Assembly: GCA_000961645.1 (NCBI GenBank)
Contig: LADM01000021.1
Location: 1 to 64,000 of the forward strand
Length of the DNA stretch: 64,000 bases
DNA from: Gammaproteobacteria bacterium BRH_c0
Lineage (GTDB): Bacteria; Pseudomonadota; Gammaproteobacteria; Pseudomonadales; Porticoccaceae
Direction of reading: 5' to 3'
How positions within the stretch are numbered: position 1 is the stretch's first letter; every line of letters starts with the position of its first letter. The translations under genes and the position numbers were made by a program. Below the pieces are notes generated by a model that was not told the origin of the DNA, made no database searches, and saw nothing but the letters and a program-made list of their open reading frames with translations. Shown in pieces: positions 17,048 to 25,249 of this stretch.

Positions 17048-18235
17048 CTATTCCCGACTGAGGACCAGCGACAAATTATTGCCGCCAAAGGCAAAGGAGT
17101 TACTCATCACTGTGCGCGCTGGTGCGGTGCCATGGCGGCGGGCAAGCCCATTGAGCACGGCCAGCTCCGGGTCCACTGCGCCATCCCAAAGATGGGGTGG
17201 CAGCAGGCTGTCAGTGCGTTGCAGCAGCAGCCAGCAGATCAGCGCTTCGATGGCGCCCGCCGCCGCCAGGGTGTGGCCGGTGAGGGGCTTGGTGGAACCG
17301 CAAGCTACATCCGGCCCAAACACCCGGTTTACCGCCAGGGCTTCCATGGCGTCATTTTGCGCAGTGGCGGTGCCGTGCAGGTTGATATAGTCGATCTGCG
17401 CCGGGTCTGTTCCTGCCATGGCCAAGGCTTGCAACATGGCGTTTGCTGCGCCCTTGCCCTCCGGGTCTGGCGATGAAATATGGTAGGCATCGGAGCTTTC
17501 TCCCACGCCGGCAAGCCGCACCGGGCCGGGTTCACGGCTCAGGACAAACACCGCTGAACCCTCGCCAATATTGATGCCGCAGCGGTTGCGGCTGAACGGG
17601 TTGCAGTGGCTGTCGGCGGTGACCAAGAGTGACGAAAACCCCGCCACGGTCATCTGGCACAGGCTGTCTACTCCGGCGGCAATCACGGCGTCGCACACCC
17701 CCAGCCGCAGCAGGCGTTCAGCTGAAGCAAGCGCCTTGGCGCCGGAGGTGCAGGCCGACGATTGGGTCCAGCAGGGGCCGCTGATATCGAGCCAGCGGGC
17801 CAGAAAGCGCGCAGGGGCTGACAGTTCCTGACTGGCATAGTGATATCCCGCCGCCAGGTGGACACCGGAACTGTCGCAGCTCAGTGCTGCCTCGCCCTCG
17901 GCAATGCCCGAGGTGCTGGTCCCCACCACAATGCCGATGCGGTGGTGACCATGACGGCTCTTGAGATCCTCTACCACCGCTAAAAGCGGAGCCAGTGATG
18001 CCGCCAGCAGGCGATTGTTGCGGGTATTTTCACTGGCAATGGCGGTGGCAGGCACGTCATCAGCCACAAGGCCGAGGGGCAGGATGCGCCCCGGCGACCA
18101 GGCGTCAGTGAGGGAGAGGAAACGCTTGCCGGGCGCGGGCGAAAACAGATTGTCCGCGACAGTGGCCAGATTCGATCCCAGGGAGCAAATTATCCCGGCA
18201 TGATTGAGGAACACGGGTGCTGCTGCCCGGCTCAC
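17048..18235 (-). CDS. apeO: Aryl-polyene beta-ketoacyl synthase (ApeO-like)
   Basis: A 395-residue ketosynthase distinct from ApeR but also complete: Cys162 in SSACTSGA, His287 in LHGTATAQ and His321 in GHTLAAAGA. The C-terminal MSNSFAFGGNN is typical of the family. It is likely to elongate with the chain-length-factor-like protein encoded at the front of the operon. The start is GTG at 18235, overlapping the TGA of the DUF3261 lipoprotein gene (GTGA). ApeO-type and ApeR-type enzymes differ in chain-length preference in studied systems; which does what here cannot be read. Confidence 0.87.
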   Translation of the reverse strand: MSRAAAPVFLNHAGIICSLGSNLATVADNLFSPAPGKRFLSLTDAWSPGRILPLGLVADDVPATAIASENTRNNRLLAASLAPLLAVVEDLKSRHGHHRIGIVVGTSTSGIAEGEAALSCDSSGVHLAAGYHYASQELSAPARFLARWLDISGPCWTQSSACTSGAKALASAERLLRLGVCDAVIAAGVDSLCQMTVAGFSSLLVTADSHCNPFSRNRCGINIGEGSAVFVLSREPGPVRLAGVGESSDAYHISSPDPEGKGAANAMLQALAMAGTDPAQIDYINLHGTATAQNDAMEALAVNRVFGPDVACGSTKPLTGHTLAAAGAIEALICWLLLQRTDSLLPPHLWDGAVDPELAVLNGLARRHGTAPARTVMSNSFAFGGNNLSLVLSRE

Positions 18236-18777
18236 AGCTCAGCCCTCGACAGCGTGGTGATACGCACACTCATATCCTGGCCAATAAACCGCAAGCTGCG
18301 TTCAGAGTCACCGCCGCCCTGGTATTGCAGTTGTACCAGTTGGTGCTGATGGTAGTTGAGGGTTCTGTGGCTGGCGTCGTGGGCGATGGACCAGCCTTCG
18401 TCAGGAAAGCGCCACTGGCTGGGGGGCAGATGATGAAGATAGAGTCCAAGCAGCAGCTGGTGTGACAGCTCTGGCGGCCAACCTGGGGGCGCTGACAGGG
18501 TTTGCGCCTCGCCCTCGCTGTGCACCAGGGTGGCGATGCGCCGCCCGAGGGGATCAAACAGCACCACAGTGAGGGTTCCATCCTGAACAGCCACAGCTGC
18601 AGTCATCAACAATTCTCTGTCCGGCGTTGCAATGTCGACCCTCTCTTCCGCTTGCCAGCAGCAAGGCAATTGGCTGGCAGCGGGCAAGGGTAATTGCCCC
18701 AAGCGCGTCGTGCCACTCAGTGTGCTGCACGCACCGAGAGTAACCAGCATGGCCAATAAAGCCACTCTCAACTGCAT
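18232..18777 (-). CDS. apeN: DUF3261 lipoprotein of aryl-polyene locus (ApeN-like)
   Basis: A 181-residue lipoprotein. The signal peptide ends in a clear lipobox (TLGAC, Cys17). The mature part has LPLPAASQLPCC and the conserved LGLYLHHLPPSQW block of DUF3261. Such lipoproteins accompany the LolA-like and MMPL proteins in aryl-polyene clusters and probably help place the lipid-linked polyene in the outer membrane. It overlaps the FAD-enzyme gene by 10 bp and the next ketosynthase by 4 bp. A second, non-lipobox copy is at 13978-14535. Confidence 0.82.
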   Translation of the reverse strand: MQLRVALLAMLVTLGACSTLSGTTRLGQLPLPAASQLPCCWQAEERVDIATPDRELLMTAAVAVQDGTLTVVLFDPLGRRIATLVHSEGEAQTLSAPPGWPPELSHQLLLGLYLHHLPPSQWRFPDEGWSIAHDASHRTLNYHQHQLVQLQYQGGGDSERSLRFIGQDMSVRITTLSRAEL

Positions 18778-20057
18778 GGCAGAACTTCACAGGAGGGGCC
18801 TGCGGTAGGCGAAAATGCTGGCTCAGTGCACAGCGCTACCAAGGTATTCAGGCGCCGCCGCGATTCCCGCACAAAGGGATTATTGGTATCCCAGGCATAA
18901 CCGGCAAGAATCGAGGCGATCATGGCTCGCACTTCAGGTTGCTGTCCCTGGGAAAAAATCACTTTCTGGAAACTGCCCTCATACCAGGCGGTGACGTAAG
19001 TTCTGAAAGTGTCGACACCGAGGCGCAGGGGCTGGGCGTACTCTGTTTCCCAATCGACTTCCCCTCCCGAGAGCGCACGGTTAACAAGGGGCGCAGCGAG
19101 ACTTGCCGACTTCATGGCAATGGTAACGCCGGACGAGAACACCGGGTCGAGGAACTCGCCGGCATTGCCCAGCAACGCGTAGCCCTTGCCCCACAGGGAC
19201 TTGACGTTACAGGCGTAGCCGCCAATCTGGTTGACCGGTGTATCAAAGCGCGCATTGGCCAGCAGTTGCGACAGGTCGGGGCTAGTGTTGACCGCTTCTC
19301 GCAATAGCTGCTCGGGGGTGCTTGTGGCGGTATCGAAAAATCCTTTGGGTGCCACAACCCCCAGAGAGCAGCGACCATTGCTGAAGGGAATCAGCCAGTA
19401 CCAGACCTCCTCGAAGCGGGGGTGCACCACGATCAGGATCTTGTCGCGGTCGTGGAGGGGGTCGCTGATGTTGTCCTCGATATGGGTGAACAGCGACATG
19501 CGCAGGGGGAAATCCGACGGCAGCTCCAGGTCGAGCAGCCGTGGCAGTACGCGGCCAAAGCCGGAGGCATCGAGTACAAATCCGGCGCTCAACTGCTGGC
19601 GTTGTCCCTCATTGTCGAAGTAAGTCAGTAGCGGACGCTCATCTTCGCCATAGCCAAAGGCATCGATGCGGTGGCCAAAGCGGATATCGGCACCGGCTTT
19701 GGCCGCCTCCTCCGCCAGCACCTGATCAAAGCGGGCGCGCTGCACCTGAAAGGTAGTGCCCATGCCAGGGCTGAATTTGTCGCGGAAGTCAAAAGCGGCC
19801 TTTTCGCCATTGCGGGCAAAGGCCGCGCCGTTCTTGTACTGAAAACCGGCGCTGTTGACTGCGTCAAGCATCCCCGCCTCGGCGATAAATTCCATGCACT
19901 GGGGCAACAGGCTTTCACCGATGGAGAACCGCGGGAAGTGGGTTTGCTCAAGCACCACAACCCGGTGCCCATACTTGCGCAGCAGGGCGGCGGCGATGGC
20001 GCCGGAAGGGCCTGCACCAATAATGGCGACATCCGTTGTTTCGATCACGATATCCAT
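18768..20057 (-). CDS. FAD-dependent halogenase/monooxygenase-like enzyme
   Basis: A 429-residue flavoprotein. The FAD-binding GAGPSG is at residues 14-19, FSIGESLLP at 44-52, and WYWLIP (219-224) fits the WxWxIP motif of flavin-dependent halogenases. Lys75 in QYKNGA lies about where those enzymes keep their catalytic lysine. VLDASGFGR and LLGNAGEFLDPVFSSG are typical of the wider halogenase/hydroxylase group. Inserted between the exporter and lipoprotein genes, it probably modifies the aryl ring by halogenation or hydroxylation. The classical Escherichia coli-type cluster has no such gene to my knowledge; brominated xanthomonadins give a precedent. A dehydrogenase or hydroxylase role cannot be excluded. 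Confidence 0.75.
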   Translation of the reverse strand: MDIVIETTDVAIIGAGPSGAIAAALLRKYGHRVVVLEQTHFPRFSIGESLLPQCMEFIAEAGMLDAVNSAGFQYKNGAAFARNGEKAAFDFRDKFSPGMGTTFQVQRARFDQVLAEEAAKAGADIRFGHRIDAFGYGEDERPLLTYFDNEGQRQQLSAGFVLDASGFGRVLPRLLDLELPSDFPLRMSLFTHIEDNISDPLHDRDKILIVVHPRFEEVWYWLIPFSNGRCSLGVVAPKGFFDTATSTPEQLLREAVNTSPDLSQLLANARFDTPVNQIGGYACNVKSLWGKGYALLGNAGEFLDPVFSSGVTIAMKSASLAAPLVNRALSGGEVDWETEYAQPLRLGVDTFRTYVTAWYEGSFQKVIFSQGQQPEVRAMIASILAGYAWDTNNPFVRESRRRLNTLVALCTEPAFSPTAGPSCEVLPCS

Positions 20058-20061
20058 CCTG

Positions 20062-22398
20062 TCATGATTTACATCCTGTGTGGGCGGGAATTGGGTTTCC
20101 CCCGGCGAGCTGAAACAGCAGTGGAGTGATCAGCCAGGCACAGAGCAAGCCAAAAAACACAACACTGCCAAAATGGTGAAGCAGGGGTACCTGACTGAGG
20201 GCCAGCAAACCGAAGGCCAGGATGGATGTTAACGATGCCAGGGTCGAAGCGAGCCAGGTTTCGCCGTCAAGACCGAGCTCCAGGTAAAAAACGGCTGTAT
20301 CCACCGTCAATCCCATCACCAGCAGCAGGGCCAGGATATGGAACAGGGTGGCGCCACCGGATGAAGATAATGCCAGACTGCCCAGCATGGAAACAAGCAC
20401 GCACACCAGTACAACAAGGCCGCGCCTGTCATAAAAAACCAGGCATGCCAGAGCGAAAACCGCCAGGAAAACCCCCAGCAGTATCGATACCTCGGCCCGG
20501 AATGCCGCCAGGGTAGCTGACAGGCCCTGCACCTGATCCACATACGTCACCCCGGGCATTTGTGCCAGGCTGTCGAGGCTCTGCTGCGACAGCGCAGTCC
20601 CCTGCCGTTGCAGGACAATGGTGTGGTGTTTATCGGTCAAGGCAAGCGGTGGAAACTGACTGGCTAGGGCGGTGGGAATGCGCGCTGGAATCAGATCTTC
20701 ATTAAAGTCGGCGGGCAGTGACTGCCAGTGGCTGCAGTCGCTCTGGAGCCTGGCGCACATGACAACCAGAGCGCCGTCGGGGCCGTAAAGTTTGGCTGCA
20801 ATCAGCGTGTGATCGGCCTTTTGAGTTGCGAGGGAAGGCACCATCGCCGTTATTGCCTGGACTGATGCCGGGTTGGCGTTGCCATCGTCAATGACTGCGA
20901 CCAGCATTTCAGTCCGCTCCAGTATCTGCTGCTGGTCATCACCTTCAACAACCCAGTAGCGCTGCGGGTCGATGCCGCCCAACAACTGTTGTACCTGGCG
21001 CTCTGAATCCAGCAGATTCTGGCTCGAGGTATTGAGGAGACGAATATCGTCATTGTTGCCCTGCCAGTACAGATAAGCAGCGAGCAGCGGCAGCAGCGCA
21101 ACCAGCAGGCAGTAGAGAGGCGCGCGGTAGTTGGAGAGGCGCGCATAGGCGGGTTGCACCCTGGCAGGAAAAAAACCCAGCCAGCGCTTGAACCCCGGAG
21201 ATGGCATCTCGTGAAAGCACAGTGACAGGACAAGCACGGCACCGCAGGCACCCACCAGCCCTGCCGCAATAAACACAGCCAGCTGTTGCAGACCGGGGAA
21301 CGGGGAAAACAGCTGGATCAAATAGGCTGCAATGCTGGTACCGGCACTGATCAACAGTCCCTTGCGAATCAGTCGTCCGGCCACCAGTGCATCAGCGTTG
21401 ACCCGGTATTTGATCAGAAAGTGAAAACAGTAATCTACCGCCAGCCCCAGCAGAGTGGTGCCCAGGGCGAGTGTCACCAGATGCACTCGTTCGAATACAG
21501 CGAATGTGATGGCGAGCGCCAGCAGTGTGCTGCTCGCCAGAGTAAAGGCAATGGCTGTCAGGGCGCGGCGTGAGCGAAAAACCATAGTCACCAGCAGAAA
21601 AATGCCGAGGAGTGAGCCGCTACCCACGGTGGAAATTTCAAAGCGGGCAATGCGGGAGGCTTCTGTGGCGTGGAAAACCAGGCCGGAAAACAGCAGTGTT
21701 GTTCCATTCTCTTGCTGTCCGGGTTGCGCGCCAAAATCATCCAGCACAGTGCTCAGAGCTTGCTGGTTGGCGAGGTCGAAAGGGCTGCCCTGCACCTGGC
21801 CGCTGATCAGGTGCCAGGTGCGACCGTCTGTTTGCAGGGAGGGAATATCCGTGCCGCGAAAGCGCGCTGCCTCAGGGAATACACTCTGCAACCAGGCACC
21901 ACCCAGGTTGAAGGGATCATCGGCAAAGGGGTATAGGCGGAAGCCGCTGACCGGATTGTAGAGGTCGTTCACTACCGTTGTGGCGAGAGACTCAACGTCC
22001 TTGTGCTGCAGCTTTTCCCGCATCTGCGCCGCCAGCAACTGGTGGCGGTAAGGTTTGAAAAAATCACCCAAGCCTGCAAGAGTGGATTGGTCTGCGCTAT
22101 CCATGCTGAGCAGAGATTGCTGGGCCAGCTGCATTTTCAGGGCTTTGGCAAGTGCTGTACCCTGGCCGGGATCGGGATGGCTTAGCAAAATGACAAAGCG
22201 TTTTTCGAAGTCTTTGGTGATTCCAGTGTGGAGATTCATCTGCCCCTCATCCTGCGGGGGAATCAGGCCAAGGATATTGCTCTCAAATGCGGCACCACGA
22301 ATTATCCGTTCGCCGCAATACATTCCGCTGGCCAGCAGCACCAGCAGCCAGAGGGCTATCCAGAAGCGATGCCATACAGGGGTGCGAGACTGTGTCAT
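20062..22398 (-). CDS. apeM: MMPL/RND-type exporter of the aryl polyene (ApeM-like)
   Basis: A 778-residue membrane protein of the MMPL/RND superfamily. One N-terminal helix precedes a large periplasmic loop, followed by a helix bundle; the pattern repeats in the second half. Each bundle has the charged residue expected for proton relay, in LLGLAVDYCFHF and LVMGLTVDTAVFYL. It likely moves the lipid-linked polyene from the inner membrane toward the LolA-like carrier. Its start shares one base with the stop of that gene (TGATG), and the FAD-enzyme gene begins 4 bp after its stop. Confidence 0.88.
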   Translation of the reverse strand: MTQSRTPVWHRFWIALWLLVLLASGMYCGERIIRGAAFESNILGLIPPQDEGQMNLHTGITKDFEKRFVILLSHPDPGQGTALAKALKMQLAQQSLLSMDSADQSTLAGLGDFFKPYRHQLLAAQMREKLQHKDVESLATTVVNDLYNPVSGFRLYPFADDPFNLGGAWLQSVFPEAARFRGTDIPSLQTDGRTWHLISGQVQGSPFDLANQQALSTVLDDFGAQPGQQENGTTLLFSGLVFHATEASRIARFEISTVGSGSLLGIFLLVTMVFRSRRALTAIAFTLASSTLLALAITFAVFERVHLVTLALGTTLLGLAVDYCFHFLIKYRVNADALVAGRLIRKGLLISAGTSIAAYLIQLFSPFPGLQQLAVFIAAGLVGACGAVLVLSLCFHEMPSPGFKRWLGFFPARVQPAYARLSNYRAPLYCLLVALLPLLAAYLYWQGNNDDIRLLNTSSQNLLDSERQVQQLLGGIDPQRYWVVEGDDQQQILERTEMLVAVIDDGNANPASVQAITAMVPSLATQKADHTLIAAKLYGPDGALVVMCARLQSDCSHWQSLPADFNEDLIPARIPTALASQFPPLALTDKHHTIVLQRQGTALSQQSLDSLAQMPGVTYVDQVQGLSATLAAFRAEVSILLGVFLAVFALACLVFYDRRGLVVLVCVLVSMLGSLALSSSGGATLFHILALLLVMGLTVDTAVFYLELGLDGETWLASTLASLTSILAFGLLALSQVPLLHHFGSVVFFGLLCAWLITPLLFQLAGGNPIPAHTGCKS

Positions 22399-23009
22399 CA
22401 GTCGGGTTTTCCGACAATTTTGTCAGCTTTGAAGACAATCTCGGTCCGATCACCATTGGCTTCTCGCAGGGTGATGGCTTCAACCAGTTCAGCGCCGCGA
22501 ATTTCCACGGCTTGCAGATGGTCAGCCAGTCCGGCCTGCAAAGGGGTCAACTGAAGCCGCCAATGGCGCGAGTCGTGTGCGGTGTCCACGGGTTGCTTCT
22601 CAATGGCAAAGTAGTCATTGAGACGACTGAAATCAGCGGAAAAAATGCCAAGGAAAATCCCCCCGATCAGTTCTGAAGCAGCGACAGGTTGCTGGTTGCC
22701 ACTGTCGTCGACAATGACCACGCCCTGCTCGGGGCTGATACGCACTGTGCTTGCCACCGGTTCGAGGGTGCGCCAGACAATGCCCTCTTCCTGCCGATAG
22801 GTAAATTGCCCGGATGATCGCAGGGGCAGGGACAATACGCTGATATGCCGAGTCTGCTCGAAGCTGCCTTCCAACTGATGGATTTGCCTGAGCTGCGGTA
22901 CCAAGTCGACAGGAAAGCTGGCAGAGGCTTCGTTGCCAAACACAGCCACGGGCAGTACAGCCATCGACAAGCAGGCCAGCAGGACAGGCAAACAAAGGCG
23001 GATATTCAT
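22398..23009 (-). CDS. apeL: LolA-like outer-membrane carrier protein (ApeL-like)
   Basis: A 203-residue periplasmic protein with a signal peptide (LLACLSMAVLPVAVFG). The mature sequence has LolA-like features: QLEGSFEQTRHISVL, then FTYRQEEGIVWRTLEP and SPEQGVVIVDDSGNQQPV. LolA proteins ferry lipoproteins across the periplasm; LolA-like members in aryl-polyene loci are presumed to carry the hydrophobic product or its lipid anchor. It overlaps the thioesterase gene by 4 bp (ATGA) and the exporter gene by 1 bp, which supports a shared export job. Confidence 0.85.
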   Translation of the reverse strand: MNIRLCLPVLLACLSMAVLPVAVFGNEASASFPVDLVPQLRQIHQLEGSFEQTRHISVLSLPLRSSGQFTYRQEEGIVWRTLEPVASTVRISPEQGVVIVDDSGNQQPVAASELIGGIFLGIFSADFSRLNDYFAIEKQPVDTAHDSRHWRLQLTPLQAGLADHLQAVEIRGAELVEAITLREANGDRTEIVFKADKIVGKPD

Positions 23010-23443
23010 GGCCGATTCTTATCCTGAGCAGATTCGACGCCAAGTTTTTCCAGCAGCACAGGTGGTGATGCCAGTTGCATCTCGCCATTGTCGAGTCGCA
23101 CGGCCACCTGCACGGTGGAGGCTTTGGTGAGCCGTTTGCCGCTGGCGAAGTCGCGGATCAGATAGTCGATAAGCAAGCGGTTTTCCCATTCCATCAAGGT
23201 GGCAGTGACGGAGATTTTTTGCTGGAAGCGGGCGGGCCCTATGTAACGCAGGTGCATATCAATGACCGGCCAGAAAAACCCCGAGTCAGACATTTGGGTG
23301 TAGTTGTAGTCAATTTTATCCAGCAGCGCACAGCGCGCTATCTCGAGATACTTGGCGTAGTGGCCATGCCAGGCGACCTGGGCTGAATCCACATCGTGAA
23401 AGGGAACCTCGATGGTGACTTCGACGCTGGGTAATGTGGTCAT
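23006..23443 (-). CDS. apeK: 4HBT-type acyl thioesterase (ApeK-like)
   Basis: A 145-residue hotdog thioesterase of the YbgC/4-hydroxybenzoyl-CoA group. VPFHDVDSAQVAWHGHYAKY holds the catalytic aspartate and the usual histidines. In aryl-polyene systems ApeK is thought to remove stalled or mis-primed acyl chains from the carrier proteins or to release product. The ATG at 23443 follows the acyltransferase stop by 40 bp. A longer frame to 23602 would run into that gene and adds no hotdog sequence. Confidence 0.87.
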   Translation of the reverse strand: MTTLPSVEVTIEVPFHDVDSAQVAWHGHYAKYLEIARCALLDKIDYNYTQMSDSGFFWPVIDMHLRYIGPARFQQKISVTATLMEWENRLLIDYLIRDFASGKRLTKASTVQVAVRLDNGEMQLASPPVLLEKLGVESAQDKNRP

Positions 23444-23483
23444 TGCGCAAGCCACCGGTCGGGGCGGTAATAAACAGAAAAAG

Positions 23484-24446
23484 TCATGGCGATGTTTCCC
23501 GGTTGGAATTGCTGTCTGGTGGTAATTGCGGCGCCCAGAACGGATAGAAGTTATACCACTGCCAGGGCGCCTGCAGGCAGTAGTGCTGCAGGCGCTGCAC
23601 ATAGCCCTGCATCAAGTTGTCTATCTGCTGTTGGCGGTTGCGGCGATTGATTCCGCCGCCGTGCCAAAGATATTCAAAATAAATATGATATCGGCCCGCC
23701 TGCCGGATGCAGTGTATGGTCAGTACCGGCGCTTGCAGGGCCGTGGCGAGCACAAAAGGCCCCACAGGAAACGGCGCGGGATGACCGAGAAAATCCAGCC
23801 TGGCGCAGCGCTCGGTATTGTTGATGGCGACCCGGTCGGCGGCAATGGCAATAAACTGGCCCGCGCTGATTTTCTCACTTAACTGCATGGCAACGCTCAT
23901 GTCGAGATCGCTGACCTGCACCAGGTCCACTGCTGATGCGCGGTTGTACTCGCTGAGGACCTGGTTGAACTTCACAGCGTTCGCAGTGTGGTGCAATACC
24001 GTCAAGCGCAGGTTTGGCCGGGTTTCAGACAGGGCCTGGCATATCTCAAAATTGCCCAAATGGGAGATCAGTATCAGTGCGCCCTGCCCTGATGCGAGCA
24101 GCTCATCAATTATCTCCCCATCGTGCAGCACCACATCCTGGCGGGTGATGCGCCCCATCCATACGCCCAGTTTATCCAGCAGGGAATCGGCAAAATGCCA
24201 CAGATGATAAAAGCTGTGCCAGGGGCGGGGTGCGGGAAAGTCGCTGGTGGCTGCATGCATTTTATGCAGGTAATCCTGTGACGCCCTGTAGCTGGCAGGC
24301 CTGAAAACCATGTAAAAACAGATTACCGGTAACAAACACAGGCGAAACAGCCAGCGTCCGCCGTAGCGGTATACAAACAGTAAAAACCGCATGCCCAGCA
24401 GTGAGCCGGTTTCCCGCGTTTGTGCCCAGTGGGTGTCAGAAGCCAT
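23484..24446 (-). CDS. LpxL-like lipid A-type acyltransferase (C-terminal half of ApeJ-like)
   Basis: A 320-residue membrane-associated acyltransferase of the LpxL/HtrB group. ILISHLGNFEICQAL holds the HX4E active-site motif, and an N-terminal hydrophobic stretch (LFRLCLLPVICFYMVF) gives membrane attachment. FIAIAADRVAINN and FLGHPAPFPVGPFVLA are further family blocks. In some aryl-polyene clusters this domain is fused to a glycosyltransferase as ApeJ; here the two are separate genes 23 bp apart. It is presumed to add an acyl chain to the sugar- or lipid-linked polyene. Confidence 0.84.
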   Translation of the reverse strand: MASDTHWAQTRETGSLLGMRFLLFVYRYGGRWLFRLCLLPVICFYMVFRPASYRASQDYLHKMHAATSDFPAPRPWHSFYHLWHFADSLLDKLGVWMGRITRQDVVLHDGEIIDELLASGQGALILISHLGNFEICQALSETRPNLRLTVLHHTANAVKFNQVLSEYNRASAVDLVQVSDLDMSVAMQLSEKISAGQFIAIAADRVAINNTERCARLDFLGHPAPFPVGPFVLATALQAPVLTIHCIRQAGRYHIYFEYLWHGGGINRRNRQQQIDNLMQGYVQRLQHYCLQAPWQWYNFYPFWAPQLPPDSNSNRETSP

Positions 24447-24469
24447 TCGTTATCCCATCCCCCCAGCCA

Positions 24470-25249
24470 TCATTCTGGGCCACCGGGAGTGGTTGAAAAA
24501 TTGCGTGCCAGCAAGCGCGGCAGGCGCCACAGCATGGCAAAAAAAAGACGGGCATGCATCAGTGAGATCAGGCCGTTGTCGCGCCATAGCCTGAAATGGG
24601 AGATACCGTCCTGCGGGTAGATCACGCGAGTCTGCAATTGCTGCAGGCTATGGCCGGCCCAGTACCAGCGCACGATAAATTCACAGTCAAAATCCATCCG
24701 GTCGCCCATGGGGCTGGTATCGATCAGTGCACAGCTTTGCGCCAGTGGATAGACACGAAAACCGCACATTGAATCCCTGATAGTCGTAGACAGGGTATTG
24801 ATCCACACCCATACATGGGAGAGATAGCGGGCGTAATAGCGGTGCCTGGGGACCGATGCATCAAACACCGGATAGCCGGCCACCAGCGCATCGGGATGAG
24901 CCTGTGAGGTTTGCACAAAGCGGGAGATGTCGCTGGTATTGTGTTGACCATCGGCATCAATTTGCAGGGCGTGGGTAAAATGCAATGCCTGAGCGGCCCT
25001 GAGGCCATCCTTGACGGCGGCGCCCTTGCCACCGTTCTTGCTTCGCCTGACGAGATGAACATCGCGAAAGTCCCTGCTTAAGGCTTCCATTACCTCTCGG
25101 CATTGATGATTGCTGCCGTCATCCACCAGCACTACCGGCAAGTCGACACTGAGTGATGCTTGCACGGTTTTTTCCAGCACCTGCCAGTGATTGTAGACCG
25201 GTATCAGTGCGCAGGGCTTGTAATGCTCTATTCGGGATTCAGTCGTCAT
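24470..25249 (-). CDS. Family 2 glycosyltransferase (N-terminal half of ApeJ-like)
   Basis: A 259-residue GT-A fold glycosyltransferase. ALIPVYNHWQVLEKTV, VVLVDDGS, NGGKGAAVKDGLRAA and LQIDADGQHN give the nucleotide- and metal-binding pattern of dolichol-phosphate-mannose-synthase-like family 2 enzymes. It probably attaches a sugar as part of the lipid anchor of the polyene. Its start overlaps the end of the ligase-dehydratase gene by 11 bp. It is followed closely by the acyltransferase gene, the same order as the fused ApeJ protein of other clusters. Confidence 0.87.
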   Translation of the reverse strand: MTTESRIEHYKPCALIPVYNHWQVLEKTVQASLSVDLPVVLVDDGSNHQCREVMEALSRDFRDVHLVRRSKNGGKGAAVKDGLRAAQALHFTHALQIDADGQHNTSDISRFVQTSQAHPDALVAGYPVFDASVPRHRYYARYLSHVWVWINTLSTTIRDSMCGFRVYPLAQSCALIDTSPMGDRMDFDCEFIVRWYWAGHSLQQLQTRVIYPQDGISHFRLWRDNGLISLMHARLFFAMLWRLPRLLARNFSTTPGGPE

